From positions 1,544,573 through 1,608,572 of the forward strand of contig CM066297.1 of the NCBI GenBank assembly GCA_033816765.1: a stretch of DNA of 64,000 bases. Direction: 5' to 3'. Position 1 is the first letter of the stretch, and each line of letters starts with the position of its first letter. Origin of the DNA: Nothopassalora personata (lineage: Eukaryota; Ascomycota; Dothideomycetes; Mycosphaerellales; Mycosphaerellaceae). Below, piece by piece: positions 54,443 to 64,000 of this stretch. A program made the translations under genes and the position numbers. The notes beneath the pieces are model-generated. The model did no database searches. It had not been told where the DNA came from and saw only the letters and a program-made list of their open reading frames with translations.

Positions 54443-57084
54443 TGGTCGGGGGCTGCTGTTGGTGCTTCGGTGGCAAGGGCGGCGAGGCGAGTAGTGTCGC
54501 CCACACCATGCTGACGGCGGAACTCGTCGACGCTCATCTCTCTAGTAATGAGGTTGCTGAAGTCCCAATTGCCCTTGTTGTAGTGGAAGGGGCAAGCTGG
54601 ATCCTGTGGCAAGACGTGCGTACGGTCGGTACGACGACAGCGCCAGCATTGGCCATTAGCTGCCATTGCTTCCTTCTGTTCCTTGGTCAATTGACCGACC
54701 ACTTTCCAAGAGGCAGGCAGGATGCGGGTAACTGGCTCGCTGCGCTTCTTGTTCTTTCGCTCGTTGCCGGTCTCGGTGTTGGATGTGGTCATGGCGGCAT
54801 TACCGATGATGGTAGTGTTGCCTAGTGCGCTGCCACCGCGGCCACGGGTGTTGCGGTTGCCATTGCCATTGCCTGTAGGGGGAGCCGGTGCTTCGGGCTT
54901 GTACATCTTGATGAGCTGATCACTCTCCTCGAGATCGTAGCCAGCTTGTTGGAACTCGGCGAAAGAGTCACCACGCTCCTTCTTGAGCTCGTTCTGCCAC
55001 TTAGGTGTGAGACGTGTCCACAGCTTGCGGGATGACATCTCTTCTCCTGCCTTCAAACATAGAGTCTTGTACTTAGTGACAAATGCGGTGAAGGTCTCGG
55101 TGTTCACCATCTTCAGGTTGGCGAGCTCTGCTTGCGCCTTCTCTACTGTGTCCTTGTCACCGAACTGCTTGTCGAGATCTGCCCACATCTGTTCCAATGA
55201 CTCCCAAGCTTCGCTGTTGATGTTGGCGTCCGTGAAGTCGAAAGGGAAGCCGGAAGTGCGGTCGCGGACGTAATCGAGGATCTCGAACATGGGCGTGCTC
55301 TCATCATAAGACGCGCGAATCTTACCATCCATAGCGATCTTCCAGTTCTTGTACGGTGGCTTGCCGTTGTTGTCGAACTTCTCGGGGTGATCGCGCTTTG
55401 TTTTGGACTGGTAGAAGTACGAAGAGGACGTTGACAGCGCAGGTGTTGGGCGAACACTCCGGTTGATGCCCGGGGCAGGAGTGCGAATGCCGGTCTCACG
55501 AATAGTGCGACCTCCGTCTCCGTTGCCGAACAGTCCACCGTTGGTGCTGTATGCGTTTTCGACTTGTGGGGTGGTGCGACGGCTCTCACGAAGGCCTGTA
55601 CCCTTAGCAGGCTTAGGTGCTGCACCGGTAGCGCCGACCTGTGCTTCCAGCTGCGTGATGCGATCTGCCATCTGCTTAATGGTGTTGTCACGTTCGTCGA
55701 TGTCGTCCATGAAACCGTCACAGTCGGTCTCCGCGGACTTGAGGTTGGCAAGGTGGATTCTGGCTTCTTCCTGTGCCTGCTTCAGCTTCTCATTCAGGTC
55801 CTCGATCTGATCTGCTGCGGTGTCGAGCTTGCCGACCGCAGTGTCGTTTTCTTGGCGAAGATCAGAGATCTTGCTATTTAGATTCTTGACGATCTTCCTG
55901 TGGGTAGCCTGGTCCTGGTTGTAGACGTTCTCGAGCTGTTCGTAGTTGTCCTGAATTTCCATGAGCGTGGCGCCCATATCCTTAAGGGCCTGCAGCCAGG
56001 TGTTTGGGTGCTTCCGCACTTTGGAGATGAAGTCGTTCGCGGTGACTGCCCGATAATCCTCCGCTTCGTAGTAGTCGGTGTTGTGGTTGACGAAGTTATT
56101 CATGTCGATGTAGTCCTCTTCCGGTTCTTCTCGCTCTGCCGCGGACTCCATCTGTTGTAGCGGACTCGGTCCCACCTTAGCCTTCACAGGCTTCGGTGCT
56201 GGCAGTGGTGGTGTCGGGGCGCGTGGTGGTAGAACCGGGTAGGACACCGATGGCTTTGGACTCGCTCGACGGCTTTGGCGTTCTTGAGGTTGAGACTGAG
56301 AACGACCGATAGTATCTTGGGAGTATGCACCCGGGACTTGGGATGCAATCCTCGATGTAGCGGACATGAGCGAGCTGTCGAGCTCTTGCTCTGTTCGTGT
56401 CGTGAAACCGTGGCGGTCACGGTCACGGTTGATGGGTGATGGGCGACGGCCTGGCACAGTCGAAGGCAACGCCGCTGCTTGTCGCTGCAGGCTTCTGGAC
56501 TCGCGGGAGGCTGGAAGAGCTGCTGCTGCGCTTCTGACAGCGGCTACTCGAGTAGCCCACTGAGTTGCGGTGTTGTCATAGTCTGGGACTCCTGACTTGG
56601 ACTCCTCAAACAACTTCTGCATGTCCTGGAGCTTGAAGATGCGTGTAGCTACATCTTCTTCGTCGTTGAATTGGGTTTCACCTGTCGCGTCTAGCTCGCG
56701 CAGGTCGAACATGCCTTGAGGTAGTTGGTATGACGAATTGGTATCGAGATCATCCTCATCTTCATCCTCGATCTCGTCCTCCTCGGGCTCATCGTCGATC
56801 TCATCTTCTTCGGCCTGCACTGTCACATGCGGCTGTCCTCCAGACTGAGGTGGTGACTTCGGCGACTCGACGACAGGTGCATCCTGCGTCTGCTCTTCCT
56901 CGCCGTTCAGGCCATGCCGCCTCAGTGCTTCCTCGCTCTTGTGCTGCCGCAGGGCTTGCCGCCCTCGGAGCCTAACTTCCTCGATTTCGGCGTCTCGAGT
57001 CTTGGTTGATTCGGGGTGTTGTTCTTGATGTCTCTTCAGTGCTGCGGCGATGGCGTCGCCGGGCTCGTTGTCGTCTGTAGTCAT
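54424..57084 (-). CDS. gag: Gypsy G Gag
   Basis: 886 residues, the structural protein of the virus-like particle. The first 140 residues are acidic. A Pro/Arg/Ser-rich linker follows, then a coiled coil at about 368-481, a capsid-like helical domain at about 570-700 (SLEQMWADLDKQFG, LWTRLTPKWQNEL) and an atypical C-terminal Cys/His motif at about 811-831 with CWRC and a later His and Cys. A Gly/Asn-rich basic stretch before it may bind RNA. It ends just after the frameshift signal. The leader between LTR and ATG is about 155 nt. Confidence 0.92.
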   Translation of the reverse strand: MTTDDNEPGDAIAAALKRHQEQHPESTKTRDAEIEEVRLRGRQALRQHKSEEALRRHGLNGEEEQTQDAPVVESPKSPPQSGGQPHVTVQAEEDEIDDEPEEDEIEDEDEDDLDTNSSYQLPQGMFDLRELDATGETQFNDEEDVATRIFKLQDMQKLFEESKSGVPDYDNTATQWATRVAAVRSAAAALPASRESRSLQRQAAALPSTVPGRRPSPINRDRDRHGFTTRTEQELDSSLMSATSRIASQVPGAYSQDTIGRSQSQPQERQSRRASPKPSVSYPVLPPRAPTPPLPAPKPVKAKVGPSPLQQMESAAEREEPEEDYIDMNNFVNHNTDYYEAEDYRAVTANDFISKVRKHPNTWLQALKDMGATLMEIQDNYEQLENVYNQDQATHRKIVKNLNSKISDLRQENDTAVGKLDTAADQIEDLNEKLKQAQEEARIHLANLKSAETDCDGFMDDIDERDNTIKQMADRITQLEAQVGATGAAPKPAKGTGLRESRRTTPQVENAYSTNGGLFGNGDGGRTIRETGIRTPAPGINRSVRPTPALSTSSSYFYQSKTKRDHPEKFDNNGKPPYKNWKIAMDGKIRASYDESTPMFEILDYVRDRTSGFPFDFTDANINSEAWESLEQMWADLDKQFGDKDTVEKAQAELANLKMVNTETFTAFVTKYKTLCLKAGEEMSSRKLWTRLTPKWQNELKKERGDSFAEFQQAGYDLEESDQLIKMYKPEAPAPPTGNGNGNRNTRGRGGSALGNTTIIGNAAMTTSNTETGNERKNKKRSEPVTRILPASWKVVGQLTKEQKEAMAANGQCWRCRRTDRTHVLPQDPACPFHYNKGNWDFSNLITREMSVDEFRRQHGVGDTTRLAALATEAPTAAPDQGNAQA

Positions 57085-57228
57085 GATCGCGGGCGATTGG
57101 CAGATCGGGTCGCGAAAGGGTAGGTAGGTGTGTCGGTAGTTATAGTAGTCGCTGTCGCAGTCGGCAGCGGCGGTACTTTCCTGATGTTTCTGCAGCGCAG
57201 TACATGTAGATAATCGGAAAGAAGGGTG

Positions 57229-57239
57229 GTCTAACTAAC
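57229..57239 (-). other. Candidate self-primer binding site of Gypsy G
   Basis: No tRNA-like TGG start follows the 5' LTR. Instead, TAGTTAGAC (minus strand, 57,237 to 57,229), two nucleotides inside the LTR edge, is exactly complementary to GTCTAACTA within the LTR (minus strand, 57,303 to 57,295). This layout is known from Tf1-type self-primed elements. Confidence 0.55.
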
Positions 57240-57431
57240 TGACACGAGGCCTACGAGTGTAAGAGGGAAACGTAGGGTGTAGGGAATAGAGACGTAGTTA
57301 GACGAAGTATCTAGAGGTAACGCGCGAAGTACGAAAGATAAAGCAAAGCGCCGAGGCGTCGCGCTAGCGCCGGGAGATCACGTGACCCTGATCACGTGAC
57401 CGAACATCCAAATCAAGGTCGCTTCGTGACA
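57240..57431 (-). repeat. 5' LTR of Gypsy G
   Basis: Same sequence as the 3' LTR by eye. It is the promoter-bearing copy. If self-priming holds, RNA would start near 57,303. Confidence 0.95.
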
Positions 57432-60400
57432 CGTACAGATATTTAGTATAATAGAAACAATGCTAGGGTGGTAAAGGTCTATAGATTAGGGGATCTACTA
57501 TACCTAAATATAGATACTCTAGTAAAAGGAGACCCTATAACGATTACTAAGTGGCCTGTATCCGAAGATAGTACCCCACTTTCAGTTGTAGAGGCTCTAA
57601 AATAACAATTAAGGAGCGTAGCAATAGCTAGGAGCCGTATGCCCCTACCTGTAGTACCGAGGACAATAAAGAACTACTATAAGGTCCTTAGACACCCTAG
57701 GCCAGAGCGTATAATGCACCTATAAGACGCAGTAAAGGGCATTAAGATTGTAGGATTAGAGGAACCACCTAAAACTAACGAGTGCGAATCTTATGCCCTC
57801 TTAAAAGGACATAAGAGGATATCTCGAAGGTCTAGGATCAAGATACGACCTCCGTCGATACTTGAGGACATCTCAATTGACCTTATAGAATTCGATGTAG
57901 GGTATAATAGGGATCGATATACCTTCTATGCTAGCGATAAGGATACAGGACTTTAATTTAACTAGAATTTTCCTCGAAGAACCTAGGAGAACGTAATAGA
58001 GGCATACCTAGAACTTATAAGGTTCATTCGATCCTTTAGAAGGTCACTTACCGTACTGTATTTAGACAACGACAAGGCCTACGGGGTAGTATTTAAGTCT
58101 TAGCTGCTAAGAGACGGGGTTACTTAGAAACTAACTACCCCCTATATGCCCGCTTAGGACCTAGTAGAAATATCCGGAAAGCACTTAATTATTACTGCTA
58201 GGGCATTAACATTGTTAGCAGGCCTACCTTCAAACCTATAGCCTAAGATCGTTATAACAGCTACTTACCTTATAAATAGAACACTATCTAAGAAGTTAGG
58301 CTAGAGGACCCTATTTAAAGCAGCTACGGGCATTAAGCTAAGCCTTACTCACATCTACAAAATAGGTTCTAGGGCATACGCTTACAAGACGAATAAGAAA
58401 GAACGCCCACGCGCCTACAAAATAGATTCTCGATACTACATCGGTTACTTAGTTAGATTTGAAGGTTATAACATCTACCGAATCTAGATACTATCCTATA
58501 GACAAGTTATAAGATCTAGGGATGTCACCTTTAATAAGAAGTTGAGGTACGAGGGCCTATACGACGTTAACCTCGGACTAGCTATTTAAGACAACGAGAG
58601 ACTTCTATGTAACGTAGAACCTCTAAGGCTAGCCTATAAGGGACAATTTGAGGAATTGCTATTAACAATTGACCTTTTGACTGCCCCTTAAGCTTAGGGG
58701 GTAGGGGACAGTATACCTTAAGAAGAGGTAGATAAGGAAATCCTATATAATAATCCGATTAAAATAAGGGAATCGGAATTTAATCATTAATAGATACACC
58801 CCTAAACTTTGCAACTAGATCCGCAAATAGGTCCAGAAACCCAACTCTAGCTATTTAGACCATTCGTTCCTCTAGGGGATACATATAAGTTAAGAGGATT
58901 AATTAGACCTAGACCTGAAACTCTAGACTCTAAGGATATCTACGACACAATCTATTAGAACAAGAAACCGAGGTACGACGAAGAACGGATACACTCGATT
59001 CTTACTATTAAGAGGATTAAAGTCTTAGCTGCTCTCTCGAAGGGACCTTAAGAGAGTAATACCTTAACTACATCGTCTAAAACAACCGGAACAGGGAACA
59101 CACTACCCCCTGAACTAAAGCGATAGAAGGACCTTAACATACACCCTTATAGGGAAGCATTTAGGGCAGTAAGTGTTAAAGAATTTAAGAAGCAATTCAC
59201 GATAAACACCCTGTCTTAGTGTAATAAGGTCGAAGTAGCAGGACACCCGATAACGTTAATAACTTAGGTATGGAAATATAAGCTCAACTAAAACGCAGAA
59301 CTCCTAAAATGCAAGGCTCGAGTGTGCGCTCGAGGCGATTAAAAGGACGCTATAGGGGAAACCTACGCAGCAACCCTTTATATAAGACTCTTTAGGTATA
59401 TAATAGCCCTAGTGGCCTATTTTGACCTTAAGACACTGCAGATAGACGCCGTAAACGCGTTTCTCAATGCCCCTATACTATCGCTAGTATACATGTATAC
59501 CCCTAAAGGATTTAAGAAGGAAGGAAAACTTCTAAGGTACTACAAAGCCCTTTACGGATTTAAGGAGTCCCCTCTGCTATAGTATTTAGAGCTTAAAAAC
59601 ACCCTTAACGACCTCGGCCTATCTAAAGTTACGGACTGTCTCTTTATTAACAGGGAATTTTCAGTCCTGGTTTTCTTCTATATAGATGATATTTGCTTTA
59701 CTTAGCCCTTAAAATCCGAATTAAGAGCTAAGGAGCTTATTTAAGGACTAACTAACAAATACGAGATAAAGGTAATAGGACCTATTAAATGGTTCTACGG
59801 GATTCACATCACTCGCAATCGTTAACAGCGGATCCTTAAACTTAATTAGAAGGCCTATATCGAGAAGATTAGTTATCGCTACGGTATCTTAAGACCGGAG
59901 AAGAGGATTGAAACTCCCCTACTAGGGGGATATGTCGGCCTTAGAAATAAACTTTAGGCTACTACGGAAGAGATCAACGTTTACAGGTCCTAAGTAGGAT
60001 CGGTGAACTTCGCAGCAGTGGAAACGCGCCCTAATATATCCTTTTTAGTCTCTCTTCTTTCTTAGCATCTAACTAACCCTATAAAGGAGGCTCTTAGGGC
60101 AGTAAGACACTTAATTCAATACCTTCTCTACACTATAGATTATTCGATCAAGTACTACGGCCTACCTAAACCCTCGGACTTAACGCTACTAGAATTCTAT
60201 AGGGCCTTAGATGCCTTATTTGCCGACGACAAGGAAACTCGTAGATTAAGTGAGGCCTTTGTCTTTTTCCTTTTTAAGGGGATTATCGACTAGAGAGCAG
60301 TTAAGTAGGGAATAGTTACGAAATCAAGCACTAAATTAGAGCTATATGCCCTTAGTTACGCCGCCTTAGAGGTCCTATAGTAGGATAGGCTCTTTAGTGC

Positions 60401-60660
60401 AGTTACCCTTAAATTGGAGAATCGGATACTGCTATACTGTAATAACCAGTAGACTATAAGGATTGTTAAGACCCTAAATAGCAGAATTAATACTAAGATA
60501 AGGCATGTAGACGTCTAACAATGCTAGCTTAGGGAACAGTACTAAGTAGGACGTCTTAAAATCAGCTAGATAAGGACATAGGAGATAGCCGCGGACGGTC
60601 TAACTAAGGTCCTAACTCCTTAATAGCACTAGCGGTTTGTTAATCACCTCAATTTGGGAG
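57432..60660 (+). pseudogene. Copia F protease end, integrase, RT and RNase H
   Basis: It continues the frame broken at 49,738. Integrase about 57,600-58,500 has DISIDLIEFD and an AxTYLINRTLS stretch. RT about 59,170-59,900 has QIDAVNAFLNA, KALYGFKESP and the catalytic YIDDI (all Copia signatures). RNase H runs to about 60,640, with KSSTKLELYALSYA and ADGLTK near the end. RIP-type TAG/TAA codons occur throughout, so it is inactive. Confidence 0.85.
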
Positions 60661-61068
60661 ATTAGCAAACAGGCATACCCTCGCTTTAATAGCTAGGGGG
60701 TACTATCTTCACTTTACTTCTAAAATAAACACTCGCAATTCATTTAGCTAGGGGCTAAGGACACCCTACCTTTACAACTAGAGAGGACTAAAGGACTTCC
60801 AAGAATGATATAAGGCCCACAACTCGCAGCAAAGCTCACCTAACGGTCACACGCACTTATGACGTAATAACCTTACATGCTTAGCGCGAATATAGCCTAT
60901 ATCTAATTTCTCAATCCTTCTAGCAACCCTCTCTTTTACAATCCACCTTGCACTGCCGTTAATCTCCTCACTAGGTAGCCCCTTAGCTTAGTTAGTCACC
61001 CTTTAACTACTATACTAGGGTACGACTACATCCTAGAACACTAGAACATAAGCATTAGAACCCTTAAA
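60661..61068. other. Spacer between Copia F pol and its additional ORF
   Basis: About 400 bp of RIP-mutated sequence with no readable domain. Confidence 0.5.
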
Positions 61069-61932
61069 ATGGAGCCTATTTTAGAAGTTAAGACACCTAC
61101 ACTACTTAATTCAGGTCTAGTCGAGCCTAAGAACGCGCTACCTCTACTAACTACACCTAAAGAAGAACCCTTAAACCCTAGAAACAAGTCCTCTATGTCT
61201 ATTAAAGAATTCCAACGACTCCTTAAGGCGAGCTAGGAGATGGGCTACGAGTCCGACACTAAGCCGTACAGTGGCCTAAGAAAGAAGTACGGGGTAAAGA
61301 AGACCCCTATAAAAGAGGTATTAGAGGACAAGCAAAAGGCTTAGAATAAGGCGTATAAGGACTCTAAGTAGAAGAGCCAAATCCGAAACTACGTCTGTAG
61401 GTTACTTAGTACCCTCGCTAAAGGACGAAAACCTCGCCTCCCTAAATTTAACCTTAGAGAGAAAAATAAGGCCTTTAAGCCTATCCTTAGACTTATTAAG
61501 CAATTCTTAGGCATCCGTAGCGACCTTAGTCACGATTCTAGGTTAGAAATTAGTAAGCAGTCCCTAGATTAGTATAAGAGTACTACTCTAGGAAATGAGG
61601 ATTATATACCTACCTACAACATTAATAACCTTACTAAGCTGCTTTAGGGTATTTAATAGAGCATAATCAAGTCTACTCTAAAGAAGGGAATAGCCTCTAA
61701 GAAGAGAGAGGCACCCTAAGACGAAGAAACTAATAAAGAGGAAACCCCGAAAAAGAAGATAAAGGGTACTCTTACTAGTTAGGAGGGAGTTATTGAAGAC
61801 CTTATCTATAAAGTTAAGGATAACATAAACAAGGTTATAAAGGATATAAAGGTCCTTAGCGCCAAGATCACTCTACTATCACTCTACTTAGTTCCTATGT
61901 AGAGTGAGGGGGTATATAAAGCGCTAGGATAA
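61069..61932 (+). pseudogene. Additional ORF of Copia F downstream of pol
   Basis: From ATG 61,069 one plus frame continues to a TAA within the 3' LTR (about 287 codons), interrupted only by a few TAG/TAA codons of RIP type. The deduced product is very basic (Lys-rich), starts MEPILEVKTPTLL, has a helical C-terminal segment rich in Lys, Ile and Asp, and shows no retroviral enzyme motif. Full-length Copia elements normally end after RNase H, so this is an extra gene or an unrelated insertion. I do not recognise it. Confidence 0.6.
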
Positions 61933-62053
61933 TGCATAGGTAGCAGGTTTTAAGGGTAATATAACCTAATTGAGTATAGTAATTACTTGTTCTTAGGAAA
62001 TGAGATTAGGCACCTGAATTACAGGGATTAAGGGCCTCTTATTAAAAGAAGAC

Positions 62054-62063
62054 TTATATAAGC
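62054..62063 (+). promoter_or_regulatory. LTR TATA-like box upstream of BET2
   Basis: TTATATAAGC followed by the hairpin GCACCTTAAGGGTGC, about 125 bp before the BET2 start. The box is normally the LTR's own promoter element and is intact in both copies. Confidence 0.5.
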
Positions 62064-62093
62064 ACCTTAAGGGTGCCACTACTTGTAATAAAC

Positions 62094-62156
62094 ATGGTTT
62101 TTCATACCCTGATTTCCAGACTTAATACCCTAGTTCCAAACTTCCATCTCCACTAG
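62094..62156 (+). other. LTR-derived upstream ORF in the BET2 5' region
   Basis: ATG 62,094 opens a 20-codon frame closed by TAG at 62,154-62,156, 30 bp before the BET2 ATG. If transcription starts at the LTR TATA box, this ORF would be in the BET2 leader and could lower translation. Confidence 0.5.
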
Positions 62157-62186
62157 TTTCACAACAGTCCTCACCTTCATCACGAC

Positions 62187-63350
62187 ATGTCTCTTGCTGC
62201 CGGCCCTGGTCGTGGAGGAGGTGCTTCCTCTGGCCAGCTGCCCGATGAACTGCAGCTGGTGGCAGAGAAGCATGTCTCGTACATCAAAAGCCTGGACACC
62301 GTAAGTGGGAGATGATGTTGCAGAAGGTTATTCGAGCTGACACTGACGACGCAGTAGCGCAGAGATGAGCTCGAATATCACCTGACAGAACACCTCCGTA
62401 TGAGCGGTGTCTACTGGGGCTTCACTGCATTACATCTGCTCGGTCACCCAGAAGCTCTGCCACGGGATGGACTGTTGGATTTCGTGTTCAGCTGTCTGCA
62501 CGAAAATGGAGGATTTGGTGCAGCTCCTGGCCACGACCCGCACATGCTCTACACATGCTCAGCAGTGCAGATACTGGCCATGATCGATGGCTTCGATGAA
62601 CTCGACAAGAGATTGCCAGGCGGCAAAGAGAAAGTGGCGAACTTCATCGCCACTTTACAGCAACCGAATGGAACCTTTGCAGGCGACAAATGGGGCGAGA
62701 CAGACAGCCGATTCCTCTTCTGTGCACTGCTTGCACTTTCACTACTCCACAGACTACCGCACCAGCGGTCACACGAGCCGCCAGTGATCAATTTGAAGGC
62801 CGCCATGGACTTCATCAAATCTTGCCAGAATTTCGATGGCGCTTTTGGCATTGCACCAGGTGCGGAATCACATTCTGGTCAAGTCTACACGTGCGTTGGC
62901 GCTCTCACACTTGGAGGCGAGCTCGACTCGTACCTTGGCGAGAAGGGCAAAGACAGGCTAGGAGCCTGGCTGAGCGAACGTCAGCTTGCAAGCGGTGGAC
63001 TCAATGGTCGGCCAGAGAAGCTAGTGGATGTGTGCTACAGCTGGTGGGTCCTGACGAGCATGGCCATGATCGATCGGATACACTGGATTGACGGCACGAA
63101 ATTGGCACACTTCATCCTCAGCGCACAAGACCCCGATCAAGGCGGCATCGCCGACAGACCCGGAGACATGGTTGATGTATTTCACACCGTGTTTGGAATC
63201 GCCGGCCTGAGCCTGCTCAAATATCCCGGTCTCAAGCAGGTGGACCCCGCTTAGTGAGTCTTAAAATGCTCTGTTTGGGTGAGAAAGTGTTATTGACTTC
63301 TCCCCAGTTGCATGCCAAAGGATATCGTGGACAAAGTTCTCGCACGGTAG
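62187..63350 (+). CDS. BET2: Rab geranylgeranyltransferase (type II) beta subunit
   Basis: Catalytic beta subunit that, with the alpha subunit and Rab escort protein, doubly geranylgeranylates Rab GTPases for membrane traffic; BET2 is essential in yeast. Three exons: 62,187-62,300, 62,358-63,253, 63,308-63,350; introns of 57 and 54 bp give 350 residues in frame. The first join yields LDTRRDELEYHL, and the second replaces an early TAG with the conserved end CMPKDIVDKV. Repeats are seen as NGGFGAAPG, NFDGAFG and GGLNGRPEK. Zinc ligands are Asp262, Cys264 (VDVCYSWW) and His314 (VFHTVFG). A Copia LTR ends 23 bp before the ATG. Confidence 0.93.
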
Positions 63351-64000
63351 AGATGAAGTCCGAACTGTGACGAGTCCGGGCACATTCCTGAAAGAGCATG
63401 GCATGAAGCAGGAGGCATAGCTGCTATACGTGTAGCCATGGCCACTGCTCTTCGCGAACGCTGTGCATTTAGAGCCTTAAGCCGTAAGAATGTCTGCTGA
63501 ACAGCAAAGTGGTCACGTTGAGCCTTGCTTCTGCCACCACTCAAGCGATATGGACCTCCAAGAACGCTGCGCCCCAGCTCCCTGAGCAGCGGGCGTGGCG
63601 TGCCACCTTACGAGCGTCACCACCCTAGTGCGTGCTCGCACCTCCTCCACCTCTCGCAATCTAATAACCCGTGTTGAGCACATCAATGAGACCGGGCTAC
63701 AATGCGAGAGCAGATCGATCTTTGAGCTATTTGACAATTGACCCGACCGCGACGGTAGCTACGGGCGGGTTACTTCAGGCTCATCACACATATGTAGCAA
63801 ACATCGTAGGGTGTCGCGTGACCACCGCGTGACATGGCCTCATGGACGGCAAGTACCATTCTAGCTATCCCATTGTGTTGGAAGACCTCACTATCGTTGC
63901 CGTGATGTGAAAGTGGTCATGTGCGCGCGCGATACGCGACATCGGCACGTCCCAGGCACAGACGACAGGCATTGACGCCACACACAGAGCAGCTTGCCCA
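63351..64000. other. Downstream of BET2
   Basis: 650 bp of normal-composition DNA with only short unsupported frames on the minus strand (63,290-63,737). No RNA gene or repeat recognised. Confidence 0.5.

Larger units (their letters stand above)
49744..57431 (-). mobile_element. Intact Gypsy chromovirus G (7.7 kb)
   Basis: LTRs of 192 bp (49,744-49,935 and 57,240-57,431) appear identical and begin and end in TG...CA, with duplication CGTAC (49,739-49,743; 57,432-57,436). Gag and Pol are both open with all catalytic motifs, and there is no RIP. It is transcribed on the minus strand: 5' LTR on the right, then leader, gag, pol, purine tract GGAGGGGGGG (49,939-49,948 on the plus strand as its complement) and 3' LTR. 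Identical LTRs and open ORFs indicate a recent, possibly active insertion. Confidence 0.95.
47925..62163 (+). mobile_element. Copia element F, RIP-mutated, interrupted by Gypsy G
   Basis: LTRs of 249 bp each (47,925-48,173; 61,915-62,163) are flanked by target duplication ACAGT (47,920-47,924; 62,164-62,168). A purine tract GTGAGGGGG precedes the right LTR. The plus-strand interior has Copia order: gag, protease, integrase, RT, RNase H, then an additional ORF. Without Gypsy G it would be about 6.5 kb. Numerous TAG/TAA codons show RIP. Confidence 0.92.
61915..62163 (+). repeat. 3' LTR of Copia F, now the BET2 5' flank
   Basis: Pairs with 47,925-48,173. The left two thirds carry about twelve G to A or C to T changes; the right third, next to BET2, is unmutated. 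It holds TTATATAAGC at 62,054-62,063 and ends 23 bp before the BET2 ATG. Confidence 0.92.

Noticed and set aside
63252..63254. TAG as the end of BET2
   Set aside because: A 54-bp intron starting at 63,254 restores the conserved C-terminus CMPKDIVDKV; stopping at TAG would remove it.

Overview
The window is from a filamentous ascomycete (Pezizomycotina; a Dothideomycete is my best guess, by inference). Evidence: short fungal introns of 50-58 bp, orthologues of fungal housekeeping genes, and two large blocks of nested LTR retrotransposons whose ORFs are full of in-frame TAG/TAA codons where Gln and Trp are expected, the mark of repeat-induced point mutation (RIP).

1-32,110 is a transposon block with no intact host gene. 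In order: Gypsy chromovirus relic A (+, 1-6,305); Gypsy relic B (+, to 9,167); Gypsy C (+, LTRs at 9,168 and 28,640), split by the 12.8-kb Gypsy D (-, 12,161-25,008, target duplication CTAGT); a 2.45-kb gag-only element E (-, 28,963-31,412, duplication AGGAG); and a Copia 3' end with LTR to 32,110. Element D carries a large third ORF of unknown function downstream of integrase, and a CCGG-rich palindrome ahead of each of its three ORFs. Inside that third ORF sits a young retroposon fused to a complete 5S rRNA sequence and flanked by a 14-bp target duplication. A nearly identical copy of its body, without 5S, lies at 272-1,035.

32,111-47,924 is a compact host segment: Cdc6/Cdc18 (-), a small mitochondrial-type membrane protein (-), an Irc20/SHPRH-type SNF2-RING helicase (-), GGTase-I beta (CDC43, +), an epoxide-hydrolase-type alpha/beta hydrolase (-) and a RhoGAP (-).

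47,925-62,163 is a RIP-damaged Copia element (TSD ACAGT) into which an apparently intact Gypsy chromovirus G (49,744-57,431, TSD CGTAC, LTRs identical by eye, gag and pol open) has inserted. G shows a complete -1 frameshift signal and a possible self-priming signature. The Copia element lies 23 bp upstream of the ATG of the Rab GGTase beta gene (BET2-type, 62,187-63,350, +), so its 3' LTR now forms the immediate promoter and 5' UTR of a gene that is essential in yeast. Removing the insertion would leave RhoGAP and BET2 divergent, about 0.7 kb apart. CDC43, RhoGAP and BET2 all act on small GTPases.

Gene models were joined by reading splice sites and checking reading frame. Retroelement domain limits are approximate.
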